DNA of 64,000 nucleotides, taken from positions 480,272,557 to 480,336,556 of the forward strand of contig CM046876.1 of the NCBI GenBank assembly GCA_025667525.1, read 5' to 3'. Positions within the stretch are counted from its first letter, which is position 1; the number at the start of each line of letters is the position of its first letter. This document shows positions 8,296 through 17,452 of the stretch, piece after piece. Position numbers and translations under genes: made by a program. Under the pieces are notes generated by a model. The model ran no database searches. It was not told the DNA's origin and saw only the letters and a program-made list of their open reading frames with translations. Source of the stretch: Glebionis coronaria (lineage: Eukaryota; Streptophyta; Magnoliopsida; Asterales; Asteraceae).

Positions 8296-10858
8296 CTAAG
8301 TACAAGGAGGATTTTTACAAATCTTATTAAGTTGGAAATAAATAAACCTAATCAAATCTTTGCCAACGTCACTTGTATAATCCATCTCCAGCTGTGTTGA
8401 CACCATTTTCTTCAAAACTTCTTTAGACATAGGATATTCAGTATCAACAAGAAGATACTTAGAAAACTTTGTAGTACTCAAATGATACACACCAGCTGCT
8501 GAATGTAGACGCCATTGAAGTCTACTGACATCATCAAGATCCTTCCAAACTGGATCTTCTTCATCTGGTGCACACATTCTCTTGAATGTTGACCAAATCT
8601 TTATTCCATTAACTGAAGTAGGTGCTTCAGTCTCATACTTACCCTGCATCAACCTCCAAAGGTCTGCCAAGTCTTCCCTATCTAGGCTTTCAAACAAAGA
8701 CATAAGAGTAGTGAAAGTATGTACCTTCTTCCCATATCTGCCAATCATCCAAAACCTACTTGCATCTTCCTCATATCTAACTATAGGGTTTCTGGAATCA
8801 TGAGGTAACACTTCTACCATACGTGAAGCTTCCAAGGGTGAGAGCTTAATACTCTTTCTAATAATAGCTTCACTAGGATTCACTCTATCCAATTTTTCTG
8901 GAAACTCATGTGGAACTCCCTTCTTCAATGGTATTGGTGTAACCAAAGCCTTTTGGATCTCCATTTCTTCTGCAAGTTCATCCTTTCTTTCATCTGAATG
9001 AAGTCTAATAATGTTCTACTCTTGCACACTTGCCCATATAGGATAAGCCTTATACTCTAATTCATCAAAGGACAATCCCTGCAACTTTCTAAAAGTCCAA
9101 CCTGTTTGATGACATCTGAGCAACATGTAATAGAGCTCCCTTCTTTCTGTTTTGGTCTGTTCAAGAACTTTGCTAGCTTTATATTTCAGAATCACCTTGC
9201 AATCTCTTTGAACTCTTAGTAGAATCTCCAAACCCCAAATTTGATCATATAAAGTCATGTCTGGATTCTCCATCACCTTATTCTCCCATGCAAAGTACAT
9301 CTGAGCAACTTCGGGCATCTCATAATCTACCTGATTCTTCAACTCTGCAAGCTTTTCCCTTGCCAACTCATCACTATATTCAAGCCTTTCTGGTTCTTCA
9401 ATAATCATTACACTTGAATCTGTGCTCTCATCACCATTGCTTTCCTTACTCTCAATAGCAGTCTCCTTCATCCTTTCTTCTTTCTCAAGTTGTGTAGCCA
9501 ACATGGAATCAAATTTTACTTGAGTTGCATTCTTGGGAACTACTGTTTCTACCATAATCCCTTTACCTTTATCTGATATATCAATGGTGGGTAAAGATGA
9601 TGATGGTACCTGTGTAGACACATCCTTGATGATAGTTGATGACTGGGATACATCAACCATACCTGCAGGTCTATCAACGTCCAAAACATGTGTGTCAACG
9701 CTTAACTTACTCTTATCAGCGCTTGGCTTGTCAGCGTCCAAAATCTGCTTGTCAACGCTCACCTTGCTCCCATCAGCGCTTGGCTTTGTGAACTGCTCCA
9801 ACATCTCAGTAAAAGATAAATTCAAATTTGTAGGGTTAATCAATGAAACATCAAAACCTGGTTGCCTCTTCAAATCTGTTAGAGCTTCATCTATACCCAA
9901 AGATTCTGCTTCATGTGAGCCTTTGTCACTCACATGTATCTGCTCATCCTCCCCTTTGGAAGAATCCTCCACTCCACGCCTAGGGTTAGCACCTTCTAAA
10001 ATAACAATCCTCTCCATTAGTTTCTTGAGTTCAAGGCCTTGTGTAGAGACAATATGTACAAGGTCTGCATTTTGCTTTTGCAAGCTAATGCAGACAGCCG
10101 TCAATTCCAACAATGTATAGGGTTCCAATCTGCCCTCCTCTAGAATGGGAATTTGACCTTACAAAGTAGAGTCATGGGGCATGGATGGGGTCTTAATGAT
10201 GTTAGGACTGGCTTGGCCTGCATCTAAGCTAGTACCAATAGTCCTAGCCCCACCCATGTCACCAACCACACTTGTGGTGGTTGTTCTCTCTGCAACATGG
10301 CTAGAACCACTAGAGGAGAACACTCCAGTAGTCCTTTGGCATTTTTCCATCCTAAAGTCTGGGGGTGAAGAGGATGATGTTGATTGGGTTTCAGTTTGGA
10401 GGGTAAGGGGTGTTTGGGTTTGTTGTAAAAGGGTGTCAGCATTCGGATTTGAAGTGTCAACGCCAACATGTAACGTGTTAGCGTTGAAGGGATCTTGGTC
10501 AATTTCCATATGTTGGGGTGATGGTGATGGTTCAGGTAATGGATCTGGTTGTGGTTGTGGGTCAGGTTGAGGTTGTGCTGCTGCAATAACAGCAAGCATG
10601 GCTTGGGTAAGGGGTAAATCTCTATATGGGGGTGAATTCATCTTTCCAAAAATTGCTTTCTTTTGCACAGGGATCGTATAAAAATCATCATGATCCCTGG
10701 TGCAATATCTTTGTGCATCAAAAACCATTTCCAAAAATCTTGGGAAAGCAAGAGTCATCCTGCTACCCTTGTTTTTACGCATGCCATCACAAATCATTTT
10801 AGAAAAATTATATTTTTGCCCAGTAGCAATACACACAATATTCCGCTAAATTCATGGA
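8296..10858 (-). pseudogene. Extra 3' ORF of copia element B
   Basis: One minus-strand frame of about 850 codons, broken by only two stops (near 10159 and 9016). In order: an N-terminal helical segment with CIATGQKYNFSKMI and FPRFLEM; a Pro/Gln-rich spacer (PQPDPQPQP); a Ser/Thr-rich part; a low-complexity array of 7-residue units (SVDK, SADKSK; DNA 9665-9790); an acidic segment; then the C-terminal domain shared with element A (KLSPLEAS, TFKRMC, LQWRL). Layout matches the larger ORF of element D. No membrane segments, so I do not call it an envelope protein. The N-terminus is cut at about 10840-10870, where gypsy gag sequence begins; pol is missing. Confidence 0.75.
9665..9790 (-). repeat. 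In-frame 21-nt (7-codon) array inside the extra ORF
   Basis: Six units on the minus strand with AGCGCTGATAAG or AGCGTTGACAAG cores, encoding SADxSK, SVDK and LDADK-like repeats. Spacing is 15 or 21 nt, multiples of three. It shares TTGGACGCTGACAAG exactly with the LTR. Confidence 0.8.
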
Positions 10859-11240
10859 TGTGTTTTGTGAGGATCGGTTTTGATTTGACCATCAAATTGG
10901 TGGTTTTTTAAAAGTGTCAAGTGATTTCCTTTGAATGCAAAATCGTTCGTAATTTTAGGTAAAATGATTGCGGAGCCAGGAGTTGGTGCTACAACTCTAT
11001 CGGCTGACCACATTGGTTCATCATCGATGTCCGACATTGGATCGTAACGGTTGACGAGTTTGGTGAGAAATAGGAATTGAGAAAGGTTGCCGAAAGGTTG
11101 GTTGATTTCGCGAGGTTGAGGTTGCTCGTGTCTCCTATCAAAAGGTACATGAAGGTGAAGTAACGTAACCTTCGGTTAAGGGTACGTTCAGGTTCTGATA
11201 ACGGTGATAACAGTGGAGTTTCGGATGAACGGTTGTGCAT
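10855..11240 (-). pseudogene. Gypsy E gag, N-terminal fragment and pre-gag leader
   Basis: Minus-strand reading from about 11037 downward shows a gag N-terminal part with ILPKITNDFAFKGNH, then HQFDG and a DPHK block, typical of the start of the retrotransposon gag domain. One extra A near 10860 shifts the frame, and the sequence then runs into copia B. The next gag block plausibly resumes at 5165 and below. The region 11040-11240 is open but unrecognised and is best taken as leader. Confidence 0.65.
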
Positions 11241-11270
11241 CCAACAAAGGTATTTGGGTTACAAAAAAAA

Positions 11271-11337
11271 ATGTGCGGCGTACTTTGGTTCGCTACAGGA
11301 AGTGCGACGCACTTTTTGAAATGTGCGGCGTACTTTC
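11271..11337. repeat. GTGCGNCGYACTTT motif array, leader of gypsy E
   Basis: Three copies (starting near 11271, 11300 and 11321) of a near-palindromic motif, for example GTGCGGCGTACTTT. The same motif occurs four times in E's LTR about 1.1 kb away. Confidence 0.75.
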
Positions 11338-11433
11338 TGTACTACAGGAAAAATTTTGGTTTGTTTTGAGTGGGAAACGGTTCAATTCTTCAAAGACTAC
11401 GGAAATTTTTGTTACAAAACAAGATTATAAGTC

Positions 11434-11454
11434 TCCAGCAGCGGCGTCAAAAAA
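11434..11454 (-). other. Degenerate primer binding site of gypsy E
   Basis: Minus-strand TTGACGCCGCTGCTGGAGAC just after the LTR end. It resembles the TGGCGCCGCTGCCGG site of gypsy G (63333-63347) with mostly G-to-A or C-to-T changes. Confidence 0.6.
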
Positions 11455-12348
11455 CTTGATGTTCGTTTCGCAAGTCTTAAATTTATATTACAAGGTTTAG
11501 ACAAAACAAGGGACTAGAATACAAACACGGGAAAGTATACCCTTTCGTCCGTAATATAGCTTGTAGTGGTAAGCCAGGATCGTTCACTGAGACTTAGTTT
11601 CGTTTTGGTAATCAATATATTAATTGAAGAAAGAAATAATTGAATTATCAATAGTAACAAGTATGACTAATATGGGATAGTTCGTATGAGTTCGTGAAGA
11701 TGATAATAATGACTGAGATACGTTTATGTAGGTAAAGAGTGATAATCCTTTTTCGTCAAAACGGTGTTTGCACAATTTACATTAGGGTGATTCAAGACTT
11801 ATGTTTATTCAAGCGACTAAGCTCAAAACAAGTTGTCAACGAGTTCAATATTTTATCAAGGTTTCTAAGCGGATCTCTCCAACCAAAGATTTAAAACCAT
11901 AGACAAGTCTTTAAAAACTTATTATAACAATTTGCGTTTCTCAACGCCAAACTATCGTAACAAATCAACTCTAGATAAAATATGGTTTATAGAACGAGGT
12001 GGTAAAATGGTTCTACAACATTAGCTTGAAATCAAATATAAAGGATCATATCATAGCATCATGACTAGTCATAGTCGCATACCCATATAGTCACAAATAG
12101 CTTAGCCTAACATAGTAATCAAAGTAACAAATGGAAAAGAGTAAGAGAACATCATAATTAGATTTGATCGAATGAACAAGTACACAAGTGTCACGATTGT
12201 ATCGTTCCTCCAAGAATCGAAGAGTGGAATAATCTCGTTACAAGTATTTCCCAAAAGTGGATAATACTTAAAATATTACTAAAAAGCTAAGAATACTCGG
12301 ATTATAGAGTAGTAGTTGAAAGATGAGATGTGTTGTATGTGTAGAAGT

Positions 12349-12606
12349 AGCTCTTATTTATAGTGCTGGCTGAGAGGAAATGTGCGATGCACTTATCCGA
12401 AAGTGCGCCGCACTTTGGATACGGGAATGTGCGCCGCATTTCTGACTATGTGTGCCGTACTTTTGTGCGTTCCAGAATCTTCTTTCAATAGTTTGGATAA
12501 ATTACACAATAAGGACCCTTCTTTGTATTTTCTTCACTTTGCTTCTTCATACTTCATACCTGCATATAAAACGCAATATATTAAGTATCGAAAGCTCTTA
12601 TTTATA
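12349..12606 (-). promoter_or_regulatory. Duplicated TATA word in LTR of gypsy E
   Basis: The 14-nt word TATAAATAAGAGCT (minus strand) occurs at 12349-12362 and again at 12593-12606. The downstream copy (12349) is the better core promoter candidate because the motif array lies just upstream of it. Confidence 0.55.
12380..12465. repeat. GTGCGNCGCACTTT motif array in U3 of gypsy E
   Basis: Four copies of a CG-containing near-palindrome (for example AGTGCGCCGCACTTT) just upstream of the TATA box. Confidence 0.75.
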
Positions 12607-12660
12607 ATACAAAGTGGCATTATAATAATGGGTTAAATATGTATATTTAGGTTGTTATCA

Positions 12661-12846
12661 GGCGCCAGACACTTTAAGCCTAGACATCACTACGTCCGAG
12701 AACAGGTTGAAGCTCGTGAAATAAAATTAATAAAAGTTCACACAGATGATAACGTAGATGATCCTTTTACCAAGGCTTTGCCTAGACCAAAGGTAGTTAA
12801 GCATGCCAAGGCTATTGGGCTGCAACTAGCTAGAGAACTTATGTAA
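12661..12846 (+). pseudogene. Copia L RNase H, C-terminal end
   Basis: About 60 codons: YVREQVE, then KLIKVHTDDNVDDPFTKAL, the conserved end of copia RNase H, with a natural stop at 12844-12846. The enzyme degrades the RNA strand during reverse transcription; its catalytic residues lie upstream and are not in this fragment. The fragment starts exactly where the LTR of gypsy E ends; the rest of L's pol is beyond the left edge. Confidence 0.8.
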
Positions 12847-13637
12847 TAAATATGTGATTAGTATTTGGATAAAGGATGTTAAGACATTATTATTTAATAA
12901 AATAAAGATTGGGTTTTGTTTATTCTTATTACTTAATTTTGTATCCTATTTTACATGTTTTAATCCATGAGTAAATTTTTATGCTAAATGTCTGTTGTCG
13001 ATTAATAATATGGGAATATTATTAAATTAAGACAAATCCAAATAGTGATAGGGTATACTTGAAAGTATATTGATCGATTTTGGATGATATTCGATGAATC
13101 AAATATTAGACTTATCCCAACTATATGATTTTAACTTGTGGATCTTTGTCATCAAGTAAATCATAGATAGTTATCCTTAGACTTGAGATACCAGGAAACT
13201 GTTATGAGTCTAGTGCGTTTCAGTAGAATAATCTAACGCTAAACGTAACTGGTAGCTATAAGGATTATTTTCAGAAGTGTTTCAAAATTCATAAGTCTTG
13301 CTTGTAGTCAATATGGAATTTATTTCCTCCAATTTCGTTTTGGAGTTTAATACAACTGGGCCACTCGTGGGATTAGTAAGATGTTTGTGTGGCCACACCC
13401 AATTTTTTTTGGTAATCTTACTGAATTTGTGAACGAGAAACAAAATGGTTAATGAAAGGAATGACTGAGATCCATATCCTTATTAACGTTGTATTAGAAA
13501 TAAAAGGATAATAGTAATGATGAATCATTAAACGGTTTTATCCAGGAGACCTTACTCATGTTGTACTAGTGACATTGCTAGTGTAACTAGACGCTAGTCA
13601 ATGTAATCACGATATTCGAAATATGCCCAAGTGGGAG
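12847..13637 (+). other. Copia L 3' untranslated region with polypurine tract
   Basis: No ORF. It ends in CCCAAGTGGGAG (about 13626-13637), a polypurine tract of the kind that precedes copia 3' LTRs. Confidence 0.6.
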
Positions 13638-14463
13638 CTAAAGATTTATGGACTTATATTTAATAGTCATGTGATAGGAACGAACTTGGGATTACGGGAT
13701 TGCACAGAATACGTAAAGAGTTAATTTATTTAATAAATGTATTTATTATATTTAATAAGTATATTTATTATGTTTATTAAATTAAATTGAGATATAACAT
13801 TAACGGTCATTAAATAATTAAGAGTTAAGTATTAACGAACGTTAAAGAATATTAAAAAGAGGATTAAAAAGAAAGAAGGATGGAAGGTTACGGAACACCC
13901 CATGGAGGGGTGTTCGACCGTCGGTTAGGGCACATAAGGGGGTAGGAAAAAACTTTAGTTTTATTTGTTGGGCTACAAGATTTATTAGGCCTATATATAC
14001 ATCCTCTCACCCTCATAATTCCACACATTCCTCAATCTCTTTCTCTCCTCTCTCTTGGCCGATCGCAACACCAACCCACAAAGGGTTTGGTGTGGTTTTT
14101 CCTTGGTGCTCGGTTTTAGTTTAAAATCTAGTCCTATCCTCTCTCTAGGGTTATTGGGCAGATTTTCTACAAGCGTTATAGCTCGATTTACACGTTCTAG
14201 AATCATGGTTATCTCGTTGTTTTACGTGTGTAGAAGATCGTAATATATTCTTACTTTAGACTATATCTTGGTTATATACGGTATTAACTTGAATTGGTAA
14301 TTCGTTCTTCGTCTTGTGGATTTGCTTTAGCGTAAAGGTATGTAACCCGAATTCGATTAATTATAATTGTGTTATTATTATGATCTTGTTAAATCCTTCC
14401 GCTATATGTGCTTTGATCTCGTTTAGGGTTTTGTGTAATTTTTATGAACTATATAATCCTTCA
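13638..14463 (+). repeat. 3' LTR of copia L (about 0.83 kb, start approximate)
   Basis: Begins after the AAGTGGGAG tract and ends ...CCTTCA at 14463, where sequence homologous to gypsy K's 5' LTR resumes. TATA-like TATATATA near 13992; a perfect inverted repeat (GAACACCCC / GGGGTGTTC) near 13885-13908. The start lacks a clear TG, so the 5' edge is uncertain. Confidence 0.6.
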
Positions 14464-14619
14464 GCTTGTTCATGGTATAAGTTACTTGTTCATAGTTTGA
14501 GTTACTTATTCATGACTTGAGTTACTCGTTCATGGTTTATCGAGTCTTTCCTTAATGTTATAGGTTCATGTGCTCTTAATTAATGTATTTCATGATTCTT
14601 GTGTTATTATACTTGGTAT

Positions 14620-15110
14620 TTCCATAACTAGTAACTTTCCACAAATAGCATGTTTCCATATATAGGAACTTATCAAAATAGCAGGTTTCCATATATAGTA
14701 AGTTTCCAAAAATAGCAGGTTTCTATATATATAGTAACTTTTCAAAAATAGTATGTTTCCATAAATAGTAAGGTTCCATAAATAGTAAGTTAGCTCGTTT
14801 ATTACGTAATAATTTAACTTGTTATAATCGTGTAATGTCTTTTAATCCAATAAGCTGACTTCAATAAGCATATATTATAAGCCGAAAACTTAATAAACAT
14901 ATCCTAGTAAGTCATGATTCACTAAGCCTAATATTAATAAAGTCTAACTTAATAAACAACTTTAATATGTCATGAATTTATAATTAATTATTAATTAATA
15001 ATATGTCATGATTTATAATTGATTATTAATTAATAATATGTCCTGAACTATAATTGATTATAAATTAATAATATGTCATGAATTATAATTGATTATTAAT
15101 TAAGCCTTAA
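14620..15110. repeat. AT-rich tandem repeats in the gypsy K LTR
   Basis: Two arrays: degenerate units with AAATAGTAAGTTTCCAT (about 14620-14800) and roughly 38-bp units with ATATGTCATGAATTATAATT (about 14960-15110). Both have counterparts in the 5' LTR at about 41585-41790 and 41985-42115. Confidence 0.75.
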
Positions 15111-15249
15111 ACTTAATAAGTAACTTTTAATTTAGTTAAATAACAATAAGCCCATTTTCGTATAAGCCGTAATATTCATAAGTAAATTTTAAATAAGCCA
15201 TGATTAAATAAGTAATCCATACACCCTTGTGGCCTCTTGGTTTTTCGAG

Positions 15250-15540
15250 CCAAACACACCCGAAAAAATACCCACCGAGACCCACAGCTACCAATCAAAG
15301 AGCTACCCACCGCAGCCCCTTGGCTTGCGGCTGTCAAGCGTAATTACCCACCGTGGCCCTAGCCACTGAAGCCCTTGGCTTGCGGCTGCCAAGAAACCAA
15401 TTCCCACTGATGCCTCGGTTTTGCGGCTGCCCAACAAACAGATCCCACCGAGCCACATATCAAACCAAATCGAGCCCTTGGATCTCTTGGTCGGCCGTGG
15501 GTAATTCAAACCACGCATACGGATCCTCTAAAACATGATT
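15250..15540. repeat. GC-richer roughly 55-bp tandem repeat in the gypsy K LTR
   Basis: About four degenerate units built around CCTTGGCTTGCGGCTGCCAAG, itself partly palindromic. Counterpart at 42260-42555. Confidence 0.65.
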
Positions 15541-16125
15541 TTAATTCTTTTTTAATTGGTCAAGCATGTGTTCATATCAATTAAATTACATTCATCAATG
15601 ATTCTTGGAAATTAAAACAAAAAAAGGTTTGAGATAGTTATCGAAAGATATTAGACTAAGAAAGGATTAAACACAAACACACGTGAAGAATTCAAGATCA
15701 AAATCCAATTTCCTCCCTTGTATTGTTCCTTTAGGCCGTCGGCACACAACACCTAACTAGGGTTTTTAGTTGTTTTCCTTAACTTGTAAAAATGAAAAGG
15801 TTTAGGAGATTTTGCTAGTTGATTTTTAAATGGGTCGGACTTTGGCCATATTTAACATATAAGGCTAATGTTTAGTTACAAAGCCTGTTTTAATTTCATT
15901 TGTATCATAACTTGTGTTCTCTCGCATGTCGTAAATTCGTGATTTTTATTCTCGTGTTATTTCTTGTCGTGTCGTATTTAATATACGTATTTACTTGTCG
16001 TGAATTAAATATATACATTTTGTGTTATATCTTGTCATGTCGTATTTAATATACTTATACACATGTCGTGAATTATTAAAATATTAAAAGTTTTAAATGC
16101 ATGGTATTTTCATGCGGGTTTTACA

Positions 16126-16384
16126 ACTCTTCCTCTCTAAAAAGAATAATTCGTCCTCGAATTAGAAACATGATGTGGCTGAAAAGAACATACTTGGGTC
16201 ATGGAAGAAAAATGAGGATAAGAAGTCCAGATCGACTCCCCGATTTTCCAAGTGGCTTCCCGCTCGGGATGATTCCTCCTAAGAATCTTGACGAAAGGAA
16301 TAGTCTTGTTTGTCATGACCCTATCTTAATGATCTAGAATAGCTTCTGGTTCTTTAATGTAAGATAGATCCTCACGAATCTGAT
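16126..16384 (-). pseudogene. Gypsy K pol C-terminus (integrase tail / chromodomain end)
   Basis: Minus-strand reading from about 16384 shows PLDQIREDLSYI, a stop, then IPFVKILRRNHPEREATWK and YPHF, followed by the GACGAATTATTC-type end and a purine-rich tract (AGAGAGGAAGAG) at the LTR edge. This VKVxW...ATWE block is typical of the C-terminal end of chromovirus integrases. At least one nonsense mutation. Confidence 0.75.
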
Positions 16385-16640
16385 CGAGCGGATACGTGAT
16401 AACGTGCAAAGATGATACTTGTAATGATACGTGATAACGTTTTGGACGTATGAACGTGGATACATGATAATATGGAAGGATGATACTTGTAATGATACGT
16501 GATAACGTTGTGAACGTGTGAACATGGATACGTGATAACGTGCAAAGGATAATACTTAATAATATGTGAACGTTGTGAACGTGTGAACATAGATACGTGA
16601 TAACCTCTGAGTAATGATATGCGGAACACGTTGTGAACGT
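16385..16640. repeat. ACGTGATAACG tandem array inside gypsy K pol
   Basis: About three degenerate 75-80-bp units with repeated GATACGTGATAACGTG and GTGAACGTGTGAACATG, lying between the integrase core and its C-terminal end. No coding sense. Confidence 0.7.
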
Positions 16641-16719
16641 GTGATAACTAAGGAGGTAACGCTAAACGATACGAGACGAGACGTGAAACGTTGCGTGAAA
16701 TGTATGCCTGAGGATGGAA

Positions 16720-17138
16720 GTTCATGTTAAACTTGAGTCTGGTTCCCCAAGCTTTCTGTAATCCTTTCCAGAAGTGACGTGAAACGTGAATCGTGAGATG
16801 AAACAAGAACAAGAACGTGAACGTGAACGTGAATCTCTATCTGATCTGATCGCTGATGGAGTACCGTGTAATCGTACGATCTCTTGTTGAAATACCCCTG
16901 CCAACTTGCTATCTGCATAACCCTTACGGTTAGGGAGAGAATGTGTAGACCTAGTCAAACGATCGATAACAAACTAGATAGCATCATGCCTTCTCTGCGT
17001 CTATGGTAATCCGGTAATAAAATTTATGGATATCTTGCCCCACTTCCATTTGGAAATTTCTAACGGTTGTAATAAACTACTAGCACGTTGGTGCTCTTAT
17101 CTTAAACTGCTGGCAAATCCGACACTTAGATACGAAAG
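16720..17138 (-). pseudogene. Gypsy K integrase, second half
   Basis: Integrase joins the cDNA to chromosomal DNA. Minus-strand reading starts at 17138 with the zinc-finger block CRICQQ, continues through a core-domain segment (frameshifted; TRSTH, then VFQQEIVRLHGTP and SDRD) to a block matching WKGLQKAWGT-type sequence. Between SDRD and that block a TTCACG-type 6-mer has expanded (about 16775-16850). Several frameshifts and a stop are present. The first half lies at 36762-36910, split off by the C/D composite. Confidence 0.8.
17134..17138. other. Target site duplication GAAAG, left copy
   Basis: Matches GAAAG at 36757-36761. Removing one copy plus 17139-36756 restores the integrase reading frame of K through the zinc finger. 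Confidence 0.85.
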
Positions 17139-17438
17139 TGTAGAAGTATGATAATCTTTGATTTATCAAGAGGGTTTATGTTTCTAGTGAGAGAAAGTAG
17201 AGAGAGAGATGAGAGAAAAATGTAAAAGTGTTATTAATCAAATGAAACAACCAACACCTCTTTCCATGGTGGAAAGAGGTTTATATACCCAAGTCCTTAA
17301 GTGGACTTGGGCCTCACGCCCATGAACATGCTCATAGGTCGGGCTTAACATAAATATTACTTAAACAATACTACGAGCCTATAACTATATTGTTGGAGTC
17401 ACCGAGACTTTCTTTATACGTAAAACGTATTTCCAACA
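17139..17438 (-). repeat. 3' LTR of copia D (300 bp)
   Basis: Minus-strand TGTTGGAAATACG to CTTCTACA. Matches 34942-35241 with about 9 differences. It contains hairpin-TATA-hairpin at 17257-17311. Confidence 0.9.
17257..17311 (-). promoter_or_regulatory. TATA box between two hairpins, D 3' LTR
   Basis: Stem CCTCTTTCC / GGAAAGAGG (17257-17279), TATATAAA (17280-17287), stem CCCAAGTCC / GGACTTGGG (17288-17311). The three parts touch with no spacer. Confidence 0.75.
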
Positions 17439-17452
17439 ATCTCCCCTAAAGG
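17439..17452 (-). other. Polypurine tract of copia D
   Basis: Minus-strand CTTTAGGGGAGAT at the LTR edge; the same in copia F at 59621-59635. Confidence 0.75.

Larger units (their letters stand above)
11457..12660 (-). repeat. 5' LTR of gypsy E (about 1.2 kb)
   Basis: Minus-strand start TGATAACAACC, end ACATCA, with the primer site next to it. The outer end at 12660 abuts copia L pol sequence, so E was inserted into L. It has two TATA-like sites in a repeated 14-nt word and a CG-rich motif array. The TGATA start and PBS type resemble gypsy G, so E and G are probably related (Athila/Tat side of gypsy). Confidence 0.7.
14464..16125 (-). repeat. 3' LTR of gypsy K, truncated by copia L
   Basis: Homologous to 41433-43139 (about 7% different in a hand-compared stretch of about 190 bp). 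The minus-strand start TGTAAAACCCGC lies at 16125 after the pol end. The last roughly 1.2 kb of the LTR (counterpart of 40236-41432) is cut off at 14464 by copia L. Confidence 0.85.

Noticed and set aside
12661..12672. GGCGCC next to the E LTR as a primer binding site
   Set aside because: It lies at the outer end of the LTR on the wrong strand and reads in frame as copia L pol.
13885..13908. Perfect inverted repeat in the copia L LTR as another TATA hairpin
   Set aside because: It lies about 85 bp upstream of the TATA sequence, not around it. E, K and L LTRs are exceptions to the TATA pattern, and J and H were not resolved.
15353..15538. 61-codon ORF in the K 3' LTR, with a 61-codon counterpart at 42371-42556
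   Set aside because: Shared by descent between the two LTRs; about 16 of 61 residues differ, nearly all nucleotide changes being amino-acid changing, so no sign of selection.
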